DNA of 34,341 nucleotides from Allomuricauda sp. Its GTDB lineage: Bacteria > Bacteroidota > Bacteroidia > Flavobacteriales > Flavobacteriaceae. The DNA lies in assembly GCF_028280385.1 (NCBI RefSeq), contig NZ_JANQLX010000011.1:1-34341 (forward strand). The letters run 5' to 3'. Position numbers and translations under genes: made by a program. The notes beneath the pieces were generated by a model. That model did not search any database and was not told where the DNA came from. It saw nothing but the letters and a program-made list of their open reading frames with translations. Position 1 is the stretch's first letter. The number at the start of each line of letters is the position of its first letter. Shown one piece after another: positions 7,735 to 15,578 of the stretch.

Positions 7735-8502
7735 TTGTCAAAAGTCTTTAAGTTTTTTTTGAATCTTATTCCCCGTCCTTGGCTTATCTCATTAAGTTAT
7801 TGGGTAAGGCCTATAATTGCACTGTTTTTAAAGGGAAAAAAATACACCGACCCCATTGATGGTAGGAGTTTTAGAAAATTTCTTCCTTATGGCTACGAAA
7901 ACCCTAGGGAAAATGTCCTATCACCCTCTACCCTCTCCTTGGAAAGGCATCGTTTGTTATGGCTATACCTTCAAAATGAAACGGACTTTTTCTCCAAGCC
8001 CACAAAATTATTGCACTTTGCCCCAGAGCAGGCCTTTTACAAAAGGTTCAAACAACTAAAAAACATCGACTATACCACAACAGACCTCAATTCGCCCCTA
8101 GCGGACGTAAAAGCGGATATCTGCGACCTTCCGTTTAAGGATAATTCCTTTGATGTGATTTTGTGCAACCACGTTTTGGAACATATTCCTGATGACACCA
8201 AGGCCATGACAGAGCTCTATCGTGTCTTAAAACCTGGTGGTTGGGGTATTTTCCAAATTCCACAAGACCTAGACCGAGACAAAACTTTTGAGGATGATTC
8301 CATTACCGACAAGAAAGAACGCACCAAAATTTTTGGTCAATATGATCATGTCCGTATTTATGGCAGGGATTATTTTAATAAACTAAGAAGCGTTGGCTTT
8401 CATGTGGAAGAAGTGGAATATGCATCACAACTGAACAGCGAAACAGTAGAAAAATACAGACTGGCCAAACGGGAAATTATTCCTCTGGTCTCAAAGCCTT
8501 AA
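7735..8502 (+). CDS. Class I SAM-dependent methyltransferase
   Basis: A 255-residue cytosolic or membrane-associated methyltransferase of the Methyltransf_11 type. A positively charged hydrophobic N-terminus (residues 1-35, with LIPRPWLISLSYW) precedes the catalytic domain. Recognisable motifs are LLHFAPE (motif I region, unusual because the glycine-rich loop is degenerate), TTDL (acidic ribose binder), DICDLPFKDNSFDVILCNHVLEHI (motifs II/III) and YRVLKPGGWGIFQIP. The start is TTG: the frame has a stop at 7717-7719, and no ATG occurs until well inside the domain. The N-terminus matches my memory of flavobacterial homologues. The stop overlaps that of the convergent apbE. The substrate is unknown. 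Confidence 0.85.
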   Translation: MSKVFKFFLNLIPRPWLISLSYWVRPIIALFLKGKKYTDPIDGRSFRKFLPYGYENPRENVLSPSTLSLERHRLLWLYLQNETDFFSKPTKLLHFAPEQAFYKRFKQLKNIDYTTTDLNSPLADVKADICDLPFKDNSFDVILCNHVLEHIPDDTKAMTELYRVLKPGGWGIFQIPQDLDRDKTFEDDSITDKKERTKIFGQYDHVRIYGRDYFNKLRSVGFHVEEVEYASQLNSETVEKYRLAKREIIPLVSKP

Positions 8503-9500
8503 TGGCGCACCAACGTTTCAAAACCGGACGTCATATATTCTTGGGTTTCCCCATTTTTATCTAAATAAATAATGTAAGCCTCCAGCTGGTCTTGATTCTT
8601 CAACAGTAATTTGGAATCCTCCAACTCCATGGCCATGAATGCGGTGGCGTAAGCATCTGCCTCGGCACACGTTTTGGCAACAACACTAGTGGCCAAAACA
8701 CTGGAATTTTTGGTATATCCCGTTTTGGGGTCTATAGTATGCACGAATTTTTTTCCGGTATCAGCATCAATCCTGAACTTTCTGTAATTTCCTGAAGATG
8801 CCATGGCCTTATTTTCCAATGAAACGATCAGTTTTAACTGCCTCCCTATTTCCACTTGGGGGTCATCGATACCTACTGACCACAATTTACCGGAAACTAC
8901 ATTTTTACCTTTGGTAAACACCTCACCACCAACCTCAACCAAAAAATTGCTAATCCCCTTGGACTCCAAAAAGGTGCCCAGGCGATCTATGGCATATCCT
9001 TTGGCAACCGCATTAAAATCAAACCGGATGGCCGGATGGACTTTGGTAATGGTTCCATCTTCGTTAAGGTTTACTTTATCCCATCCTACATAGTTCAACA
9101 GGCTATCAACTTTTAAGCTGTCCAAAGCCATTTGTTCTCCGGGGCCAAACCCCCAGGCATTGGCCAATACCCCCACGGTAGGGTCAAAATATCCATTGGA
9201 TGCTTTATACACCCTGGTAGAAGTCTCAAAAACGTCTTGGAACATATGATCTACAGTAACGGTGGAATCCCCATCATTGATCCTGGAAATATCTGAAGTT
9301 GGAATATAAGTGGACATAGACTGATTCAACACCTGAAAAACCGAATCTATCTCCTGGGAATAATCCAACTGCCTATCCGCAATATAAATTATGGAATAGG
9401 TGGTCCCCAAGGCGTTGCCCACCGTTTGGTTTTTTATTGACGGCTTATCGCCACACCCCCAGATAAGGAGGAGGACAAGAACAATTAAGGATGGTCTCAT
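8499..9500 (-). CDS. apbE: FAD:protein FMN transferase (ApbE), lipoprotein
   Basis: Attaches FMN from FAD through a phosphodiester bond to a Thr/Ser of target proteins in the periplasm. Here the obvious targets are NqrB and NqrC, encoded just upstream. The 333-residue protein starts with a lipoprotein signal (hydrophobic run, then GCGDK, Cys16). Family motifs follow: DFNAVAKGYAIDRLG, VEVGGEV, KFVHTIDPKTG and CAEADAYATAFMAM, the last carrying the Mg2+-binding Asp. It is the last gene of the DUF4846 / 120-aa / apbE group and overlaps the 120-aa gene by one base (TAATG). Its stop overlaps that of the convergent methyltransferase within a TTAA. Confidence 0.96.
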   Translation of the reverse strand: MRPSLIVLVLLLIWGCGDKPSIKNQTVGNALGTTYSIIYIADRQLDYSQEIDSVFQVLNQSMSTYIPTSDISRINDGDSTVTVDHMFQDVFETSTRVYKASNGYFDPTVGVLANAWGFGPGEQMALDSLKVDSLLNYVGWDKVNLNEDGTITKVHPAIRFDFNAVAKGYAIDRLGTFLESKGISNFLVEVGGEVFTKGKNVVSGKLWSVGIDDPQVEIGRQLKLIVSLENKAMASSGNYRKFRIDADTGKKFVHTIDPKTGYTKNSSVLATSVVAKTCAEADAYATAFMAMELEDSKLLLKNQDQLEAYIIYLDKNGETQEYMTSGFETLVRH

Positions 9501-9862
9501 TATGGGATTTCTATTAAACCTTGATAATTAACAAGGTATTCTTCATCTAAATACACTGGTAGTTGTTGGTTTTTGGCGTTGGAAAGGCCCACTCCGGCAT
9601 AATAGGTCCTCGCCTCAAACTTATCTGCATGATCCTTCACCTTTTGCATCAGTTCAAGGTCATACTCTCCCGGATTATTGGGGTACTCCACATTTCTGAC
9701 CACAATAAAATGCAGTATTTTTTCCTTCAAACAAACGTACTGGGGATTTTTCATGGGTTTGCTGTTAACTGCCATAAACTCGAAACCATCCGCCTCCAGT
9801 TCACGCCCTACAATGTTCATGGCAAGGTTGTGCAATTCCTGCGCTGTAAGTGGTTTCCCCAT
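9500..9862 (-). CDS. Uncharacterised 120-aa protein linked to the NQR locus
   Basis: A small soluble protein (120 residues, no signal peptide or membrane span). It begins MGKPLTAQELHNLAMNIVG and contains MKNPQYVCLK, HFIVVRNVEYP and a DEEYLVNYQGL end. The mixed alpha/beta pattern and single Cys show no iron-sulfur, flavin or nucleotide motif. Homologues are, to my recollection, often labelled as NADH-quinone reductase subunit F in databases. Nothing in the sequence supports that, and the label probably reflects gene neighbourhood. It starts 22 bases after the DUF4846 gene and its stop overlaps the apbE start by one base, indicating translational coupling with the NQR flavinylating enzyme. A role in NQR assembly or flavinylation is inference only. 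Confidence 0.8.
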   Translation of the reverse strand: MGKPLTAQELHNLAMNIVGRELEADGFEFMAVNSKPMKNPQYVCLKEKILHFIVVRNVEYPNNPGEYDLELMQKVKDHADKFEARTYYAGVGLSNAKNQQLPVYLDEEYLVNYQGLIEIP

Positions 9863-9884
9863 CTGTCAAAAATAATGCTTATAT

Positions 9885-10745
9885 CTATTTGAACCTTACA
9901 AATTTTGAGCTGTTGAACGTATAATTGGAAACCGGAATGACCACATCTTTTTCCAAGACATACCAGGGTGAAAAGCTAGCATCTTCCAGGTTTTTGACAA
10001 GGTGCACGCTTTGTGCCGGGGTATTACCCTGAAACAGCAAAAACATCTTATCCCCTCTTTCATTCACAATCTCATCACAGATCATCGCTATATGACCAGG
10101 ACTGCCCCCTTTAATGAGCATATCCCCAATTTTTAATTCACTGGCATCGTCAATGGGGATCAGTTCATGGTACAGGCTCAACGTTCCTGCATAAGTATAG
10201 ATAAGGTTCAAATACCGATAGAAATTTTCCTTGGATCCATCGGCCTGGGCCGTTTTATGGAAGGTAACCCTATTGCCATTGATCTTAGGACGATAGCCAG
10301 CAGCGTATTCTTTCCAGGAACAATAGTGTCCGCTAGTAAAATTGAAGCCAATTTCATCTTTTCGGTTGTTGTCCCATAAATACTCACTTCGCACCCTGAT
10401 GAGTGCGTCGGCACATTGTTGCAAACCATTTCCCGGCACTGGAATCTCCAAAATACCAATATGCCCATATTGCCAAAAGTATTCGGAGCCATCATAATTG
10501 ATAATCTTGGAGTCATAGGGTTTAAGGCCGTAATTGCGTAGATACTCCGCAAAGGAGCCCTCAGGGTACTTTACACGTTCAAAACCTTCAGGAACTTTTA
10601 CCCTTGTTTTGATGGTGCGCCCATCCTCATTGATCAATCCGGGCTCCACCACCATGGCCGTGATGACTTGTTTGACCGGTTTGCTTTTGTAGACCATCCA
10701 TCCCAAGATGAAAACGCCTATCACAATGAAAACTACTCTCTTCAT
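9885..10745 (-). CDS. DUF4846 domain-containing protein, membrane-anchored or secreted
   Basis: A 286-residue protein. The frame continues upstream to 10889 into the nqrF gene and terminator, so I chose the ATG at 10745. There MKRVVFIVIGVFILGWMVY gives an N-terminal signal anchor. The body contains the family features I associate with DUF4846: ECADALIRVR-like (here CADALIRVR), GHYCSWKEYAAG, YLNLIYTYAGTLSLYHEL, and GDMLIKGGSPGHIAMICDE near the C-terminus. A Cys in GHYCSW and a His in SPGHIAMI recall NlpC/P60-like folds, but I cannot confirm catalysis. It begins a three-gene minus-strand unit with the 120-aa gene and apbE, separated from nqrF by a terminator. Confidence 0.8.
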   Translation of the reverse strand: MKRVVFIVIGVFILGWMVYKSKPVKQVITAMVVEPGLINEDGRTIKTRVKVPEGFERVKYPEGSFAEYLRNYGLKPYDSKIINYDGSEYFWQYGHIGILEIPVPGNGLQQCADALIRVRSEYLWDNNRKDEIGFNFTSGHYCSWKEYAAGYRPKINGNRVTFHKTAQADGSKENFYRYLNLIYTYAGTLSLYHELIPIDDASELKIGDMLIKGGSPGHIAMICDEIVNERGDKMFLLFQGNTPAQSVHLVKNLEDASFSPWYVLEKDVVIPVSNYTFNSSKFVRFK

Positions 10746-10757
10746 ATCATACAAAAT

Positions 10758-10788
10758 AAAAAAAACCGACACTTTTAAGTATCGGTTT
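10758..10788 (-). terminator. Intrinsic terminator of the nqr operon
   Basis: On the minus strand AAACCGATACTT pairs with AAGTGTCGGTTT (10763-10774 and 10777-10788) with one G-U pair, followed by a run of eight T. It lies 55 bases past the nqrF stop. On the plus strand the same position is an A-C mismatch, so it favours minus-strand transcripts. Confidence 0.85.
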
Positions 10789-10842
10789 GGTGTATGGTTG
10801 GACTTTTGGACCACGCCAAAAGTGATGTGGATTGACAAAGGA

Positions 10843-12153
10843 TTATCCGCCAAAGTCATCAAACCTGATATTCTCATCTGGAATACCAAAGTCCTCTCCC
10901 ATTTTCTGGACCGCTTTGTTCATCAAAGGAGGTCCACAGAAATATAGCTCAATATCTTCGGGAGCATCATGGTGATCTAGGTAATTATCAATAACACAGT
11001 TATGGATAAATCCGACAAAACCATCGCCCTCTTCATCATTAAGGTCTTTTTTCACCTTCCAATTATCTTCCTCCAAAGGTTCGGAAAGGGCCATATAAAA
11101 CTTGAAATTGGGGAAACTGCGCTCCAATTCCTTAAAGTGTTCTATATAGAAAAGCTCTCTTTTGGAACGACCACCATACCAATAGGTTACCTTTCTATTG
11201 GTTTTTAAGGTCTTGAACAAGTGGTACAAATGCGAACGCATCGGCGCCATTCCTGCTCCACCACCTACGTATAGCATCTCTGCCTCGGACTCGTTGATAA
11301 AGAATTCACCGAAAGGACCCGAAATGGTTACTGGATCTCCAGGTTTTAAGCCGAAGATGTATGAGGAAGCTACACCAGGATTAACATCCATCCATCCGTT
11401 TTTGGAGCGATCCCATGGTGGGGTGGCAATACGTACGTTGAGCATGATCTCCCTTCCCTCTGCAGGGTAAGAAGCCATGGAATAGGCCCGTTCTACCGTT
11501 TCGGTATTTTTCATGACCAAGGGCCAAAGATTGAACTTATCCCATTCGGTCTTGAATTTATCCGGTGTTTCATGCTCTTCCGGGTGGGCCGTAATATCCA
11601 TATCGGAATATTTAACCTCACAAGGTGGAATCTCAATTTGAATATACCCACCAGCCTTGTAATTCATCTCTTCAGGAATCTCCACCACAAACTCCTTGAT
11701 AAAGGAAGCCACATTGTAGTTACGCACCACTTTGGCATCCCATTTTTTTATCCCAAACACTTCTTCAGGAATGGAGATGTCCATATCCTGCTTCACTTTT
11801 ACCTGACAGGCCAATCGAGCACCGGCGTTCAATTCTTTTTTGGAAAAGTGGGGCGTTTCCGTAGGAAGGGCCTCTCCCCCTCCTGAATGCACATGGCACT
11901 CACATTGAATACAGGTTCCACCACCTCCACAGGCAGAAGGCAAAAACACTTTCTGGTTCCCTAGGGTAGACAACAGGGAACTTCCTGAAGGGACCTCAAT
12001 CTGCTTTTCACCATTAATGGTAATGGTCACTGGGCCCGAAGGTGATAATTTTTCTTTGGTGAACAGCAAAAGGGCCACCAAAAGCAACAACAAAATTAGA
12101 AACGCTACAACGGTAATTAGAATGGTACCTCCTGTACTTGTGGCTAAAATCAT
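10843..12153 (-). CDS. nqrF: Na+-translocating NADH:quinone reductase subunit F
   Basis: The NADH-oxidising entry subunit of Na+-NQR. NADH gives electrons to FAD and then to a 2Fe-2S cluster. The 436-residue protein has one N-terminal transmembrane helix (about residues 9-31). A ferredoxin domain follows with Cys75, Cys81, Cys84 and Cys116 ([10 protein letters not shown], then RLACQV). The FAD domain is marked by RAYSMASYP and the NADH-binding lobe by [13 protein letters not shown], with YFCGPPLM near the C-terminus. The C-terminal FDDFGG is typical. It is the last gene of the operon, 2 bases after nqrE, and is followed by a terminator. Confidence 0.98.
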   Translation of the reverse strand: MILATSTGGTILITVVAFLILLLLLVALLLFTKEKLSPSGPVTITINGEKQIEVPSGSSLLSTLGNQKVFLPSACGGGGTCIQCECHVHSGGGEALPTETPHFSKKELNAGARLACQVKVKQDMDISIPEEVFGIKKWDAKVVRNYNVASFIKEFVVEIPEEMNYKAGGYIQIEIPPCEVKYSDMDITAHPEEHETPDKFKTEWDKFNLWPLVMKNTETVERAYSMASYPAEGREIMLNVRIATPPWDRSKNGWMDVNPGVASSYIFGLKPGDPVTISGPFGEFFINESEAEMLYVGGGAGMAPMRSHLYHLFKTLKTNRKVTYWYGGRSKRELFYIEHFKELERSFPNFKFYMALSEPLEEDNWKVKKDLNDEEGDGFVGFIHNCVIDNYLDHHDAPEDIELYFCGPPLMNKAVQKMGEDFGIPDENIRFDDFGG

Positions 12154-12155
12154 GC

Positions 12156-12896
12156 TTAATTGTTTACTACGTCGTTATAAGAGACCGCTTTTTCGTCCTT
12201 TTCAATCTCTTTTTTAATTTCTTTTTCCCCACTGGATTCCACAGTGGTATTGTCCGCTTCTTCTGGGGGTTCGTTATCCCCGGTCAGCATTCCTCCAAAA
12301 CTCTGGAAACCGATACCCATCAATCCGGTAATGATAAAGGTGATTCCCAGTCCACGCAAAGGCGCGGGAACATTGGAATATCTTATTTTTTCACGGATAG
12401 CGGCAATGGCCAAAATAGCCAAGAACCACCCAATTCCTGAACTTACACCATAGTTGAAGGCCAGTCCCAAACTTGGGATCTCACGGGCCTGCATAAAAAG
12501 GGAGCCCCCCAAAATTGCACAGTTTACCGCAATCAATGGCAAGAAAATCCCCAAGGAGTTGTATAACGCTGGCGAGAACTTTTCAACTACAATTTCCACC
12601 AACTGTACCATAGTGGCAATGGTGGCGATGAACAAAATAAACGACAGGAAGCTCAGGTTATAATCCGCATATTCCGGACCCAACCAAACCAAGGCCCCAT
12701 CGCGAAGCAGGTACTGATCCAACAACCAGTTCAAGGGAACGGTAACGGCCAGTACGAAAATAACTGCAGCTCCCAGACCTACCGCTGTGGATACTTTTTT
12801 GGATACGGCCAAATAGGAACACATTCCCAAAAAGACCGCAAATACCATGTTGTCTATGAAGATGGACTTAAAAAACAGTTCTAAATGCTCTAACAT
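12156..12896 (-). CDS. nqrE: Na+-translocating NADH:quinone reductase subunit E
   Basis: An integral membrane subunit with about six helices, paired with NqrD. Cys26 (LGMCSYL) and Cys126 (AVNCAILGG) correspond to the cysteines that, with two from NqrD, hold the intramembrane iron centre between the two subunits. The protein is 246 residues, longer than my recollection of about 200 for proteobacterial NqrE. The excess is mainly a hydrophilic C-terminal tail from about residue 206, rich in Glu and Lys ([16 protein letters not shown]), after the last helix. Spacing is 10 bases from nqrD and 2 from nqrF. Confidence 0.96.
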   Translation of the reverse strand: MLEHLELFFKSIFIDNMVFAVFLGMCSYLAVSKKVSTAVGLGAAVIFVLAVTVPLNWLLDQYLLRDGALVWLGPEYADYNLSFLSFILFIATIATMVQLVEIVVEKFSPALYNSLGIFLPLIAVNCAILGGSLFMQAREIPSLGLAFNYGVSSGIGWFLAILAIAAIREKIRYSNVPAPLRGLGITFIITGLMGIGFQSFGGMLTGDNEPPEEADNTTVESSGEKEIKKEIEKDEKAVSYNDVVNN

Positions 12897-12906
12897 AATC
12901 TCCTAT

Positions 12907-13554
12907 TTACGCTTCTTCAATTAATGCTTTATTTCTTGATCTCTGGACCCAAATAATGATTCCCACAACAATCAACGCCGCTGGAGGGATGATCATAAAT
13001 CCATTGTTCTCGTACCCTGTGGCATACAATCCGGTTTTTGCTATGGGATCTCCCAATACCGGGATTCCAAATAGGGTTCCAGACCCCAATAGTTCACGGA
13101 AGAATCCAACGATGATCAATATTACACCGTATCCCAATGCATTTCCTATACCGTCCAAGAAGGATTTCCAGGGTCCGTTACCCAGGGCAAAGGCTTCAAA
13201 ACGTCCCATAATGATGCAATTGGTAATGATCAAGCCCACGAAAACTGCCAAGGTTTTGCTCAGTTCATAGGCAAAGGCCTTTAGCACCTGATCCACCACA
13301 ATTACCAAGGTTGCAACCACGATCAACTGGACAATAATCCTAATTTTGGATGGAATCACATTTCGTAGTAGTGAAATAACCACATTTCCCACACCCAAAA
13401 CAAATATTACCGAAATGGCCATAACCACCGACGCTTTCAATTCTGCGGTGATCGCCAGGGCAGAACAGATACCCAACACCTGAATGGTGATAGGGTTGTT
13501 GTCCGCCAACGGATCTAAAATTAGATTTGCATCTTTTTTTGATAGTAACGCCAT
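12907..13554 (-). CDS. nqrD: Na+-translocating NADH:quinone reductase subunit D
   Basis: A 215-residue integral membrane subunit homologous to NqrE and RnfE, with about six helices. Cys30 (LGICSALA) and Cys113 (ITNCIIMG) match the cysteines that supply half of the iron centre shared with NqrE. The N-terminal LLSKKDANLILDPL and the central GNGPWKSFLDGIGNALGYG are family features. It starts 1 base after the nqrC stop and precedes nqrE by 10 bases, in the standard order. Confidence 0.97.
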   Translation of the reverse strand: MALLSKKDANLILDPLADNNPITIQVLGICSALAITAELKASVVMAISVIFVLGVGNVVISLLRNVIPSKIRIIVQLIVVATLVIVVDQVLKAFAYELSKTLAVFVGLIITNCIIMGRFEAFALGNGPWKSFLDGIGNALGYGVILIIVGFFRELLGSGTLFGIPVLGDPIAKTGLYATGYENNGFMIIPPAALIVVGIIIWVQRSRNKALIEEA

Positions 13555-13555
13555 A

Positions 13556-14305
13556 TTACTTGGTTCTAATGGTTTCTAAATAAGGTTTGTACAACTTTAA
13601 GGTTTCCTTGATCATGGCGGTCACCCCATTTCCAGTAATGGTTGCACCGGCAAGCGCATCCACCTCATTGTCATCTTTATTGTTGTTAAGGGGGTCGTTG
13701 TTTCCTTTTACAACAGAAATACCGGCATAACGGTTTCCGTCCAAAACAGACTCTCCGGTAAAATCATCCATAAAATAGCGCAACTTAATGTTGGCACCTA
13801 GGCCAGGTGTTTCCCCCTTGTGGTCAAAAACTACTCCTTGAACCACCATATCCTTGTCCAAGGAAATGTAACCCCAGATGGCATCCCAAAGTCCTTTTCC
13901 GTACATGGGTATGATATAGAATTCCTTTCCGTCCTTTTCTCCTATAAATAGTGGAAGTTCCCCGGAATCACCATTTTTGATGATGTTCAATTGCTTTTTC
14001 ATATCTATGAGGTAGGCTTCCTCCCTTTCAGAATCCTTTCCATCAACGATCACCAATTGTTTTTTGATATACTTTGCAAACTCATCTTCAACAATATCCG
14101 TTGGAATGAAATTTACACTGCCTTCATCCTCATTTTGGTTAACGCCCATGGCGTAAAGGATGTTCTGTTGCTTTTCAAAACGTTCGTTCTCATCGATTCT
14201 TGGTCGTAGCCCTGAAGCCAAGAAGGCCAAGAGTGAGCCCACGATGATCACCATTACGGCCGCAAAAACTACGGTATAGCTATTTTTTTCGGTATTCATT
14301 GCCAT
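13556..14305 (-). CDS. nqrC: Na+-translocating NADH:quinone reductase subunit C
   Basis: Carries a covalently bound FMN facing the periplasm. The 249-residue protein has one N-terminal transmembrane helix (about 10-31) and a periplasmic FMN-binding domain. The flavinylation motif is DALAGATIT (216-224), with Thr222 the expected FMN acceptor for ApbE. The upstream PMYGKGLWDAIWGYISL and GETPGLGANI elements are typical of the domain. It sits 2 bases after nqrB and 1 base before nqrD. Confidence 0.97.
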   Translation of the reverse strand: MAMNTEKNSYTVVFAAVMVIIVGSLLAFLASGLRPRIDENERFEKQQNILYAMGVNQNEDEGSVNFIPTDIVEDEFAKYIKKQLVIVDGKDSEREEAYLIDMKKQLNIIKNGDSGELPLFIGEKDGKEFYIIPMYGKGLWDAIWGYISLDKDMVVQGVVFDHKGETPGLGANIKLRYFMDDFTGESVLDGNRYAGISVVKGNNDPLNNNKDDNEVDALAGATITGNGVTAMIKETLKLYKPYLETIRTK

Positions 14306-14307
14306 AA

Positions 14308-15576
14308 CTAAACTGTTTCTGTTTTTAATGCCTCTGCCCCTTCAGAAACCTTGGGATATATAGTGGCATTTTTCAAGCGTTTTAATCTTCTTTTGACGTT
14401 GCCCCTGACTACATAGTGGTCTATGGTGGGTGCAAATACGTTCATGAGCAAAATGGCCAAGAACACCCCTTCTGGATATCCTGGGTTGAACACCCTGATC
14501 ATAACCGACATAAATCCGATAAGGAACCCGTAGATCCATTTACCTCTATTGGTTTGTGCCCCGGTTACCGGGTCGGTCGCCATAAAAACAATACCAAAGG
14601 CCAACCCACCAACAAGGAGATGCTGCCAATATTCAAAGCTCATAAGGCTATAGAACTTGCTGTACTCAGGAATCCATTCGGCAGCTACAATACCATTGAA
14701 GATCAATCCCATGGCCAAAGATCCAATGATAGCGCTCAGCATAATGCGCCAAGAAGCTATTTTTGAGAATACCAAAATCAACCCTCCCAAGAGGATCAAC
14801 AGGGTGGATGTCTCCCCAACCGAACCTGGTATGAACCCGAAAAACATATCGGCCAAATCATATTGTTGTGCCATTTCAGTGGTCTTTCCCTGCGCCAGAA
14901 AGCCGAGCACGGTTTCCCCGGAAATAGCGTCGGCGGTCCCAGCTGAATCAACTGCTCCATGTACCCACACTTTATCACCGCTCATCCAAGTAGGATATGC
15001 AAAGAACAAAAATGCCCTGATGGTCAAAGCCGGGTTAAGAATGTTCATTCCTGTTCCCCCAAAGACTTCTTTTCCAATGACCACTCCAAATACCACGGCA
15101 ACCGCCAACATCCAAAGTGGAAGATCTACAGGCACAATTAGGGGTACCAACATTCCGGTTACCAAATATCCTTCTTCTACTTCGTGGCCTTTGATGACAG
15201 CAAATACAAATTCAACCGCCAATCCCACAACATAGGAAACCACCACAAGGGGCAATATTTTCCAGAAACCAAGGATAAAGTTGTCCCAAGTCCAAAAACC
15301 TGAACCAAAAAATCCTCCGGTAACTGCATCAATTTCACCAAGCGCCAGATAATGTTGGTATCCGGTATTGAACATTCCAAAAATCAAACACGGTACCAAG
15401 GACATTATCACCATGTTCATGGTCCGTTTCAAATCGTCCGCACTTCTCACATGCGCCCCTGAGTGTGTTGTTTCATTGGGGGCATACAAAAAAGTGTGTA
15501 TCGCGTTGAAGGCCGGGGCCATCTTCTTGCCCTGGAACTTCAGTTTGGTTTCATGTAATTTTTCTTTCAATCCCAT
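14308..15576 (-). CDS. nqrB: Na+-translocating NADH:quinone reductase subunit B
   Basis: The main membrane subunit, with about ten helices. It binds riboflavin and a covalent FMN and probably forms the sodium pathway. The 422-residue protein contains NILNPALTIRAFLFFAYP (about 178-195), GGLAFGIVFMATDPVTGAQTN and GYPEGVFLAILLMNVFAP, all characteristic. The covalent FMN site should be Thr222 in DAISGETVL; the base before Thr is normally Ala (SGAT) and here reads Glu, which is unusual to my knowledge. It is separated from nqrA by 2 bases and from nqrC by 2 bases. Confidence 0.97.
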   Translation of the reverse strand: MGLKEKLHETKLKFQGKKMAPAFNAIHTFLYAPNETTHSGAHVRSADDLKRTMNMVIMSLVPCLIFGMFNTGYQHYLALGEIDAVTGGFFGSGFWTWDNFILGFWKILPLVVVSYVVGLAVEFVFAVIKGHEVEEGYLVTGMLVPLIVPVDLPLWMLAVAVVFGVVIGKEVFGGTGMNILNPALTIRAFLFFAYPTWMSGDKVWVHGAVDSAGTADAISGETVLGFLAQGKTTEMAQQYDLADMFFGFIPGSVGETSTLLILLGGLILVFSKIASWRIMLSAIIGSLAMGLIFNGIVAAEWIPEYSKFYSLMSFEYWQHLLVGGLAFGIVFMATDPVTGAQTNRGKWIYGFLIGFMSVMIRVFNPGYPEGVFLAILLMNVFAPTIDHYVVRGNVKRRLKRLKNATIYPKVSEGAEALKTETV

Positions 15577-15578
15577 CT

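Noticed and set aside
9500..10745. NqrM (DUF539) or a second NqrF among the genes after nqrF
   Set aside because: Neither product has the cysteine pattern of NqrM or the ferredoxin and flavin motifs of NqrF.
14657..15235. 192-codon plus-strand ORF
   Set aside because: Antisense to nqrB; the Pro/Thr/Ser-rich product is the usual reverse-complement shadow of membrane helices.
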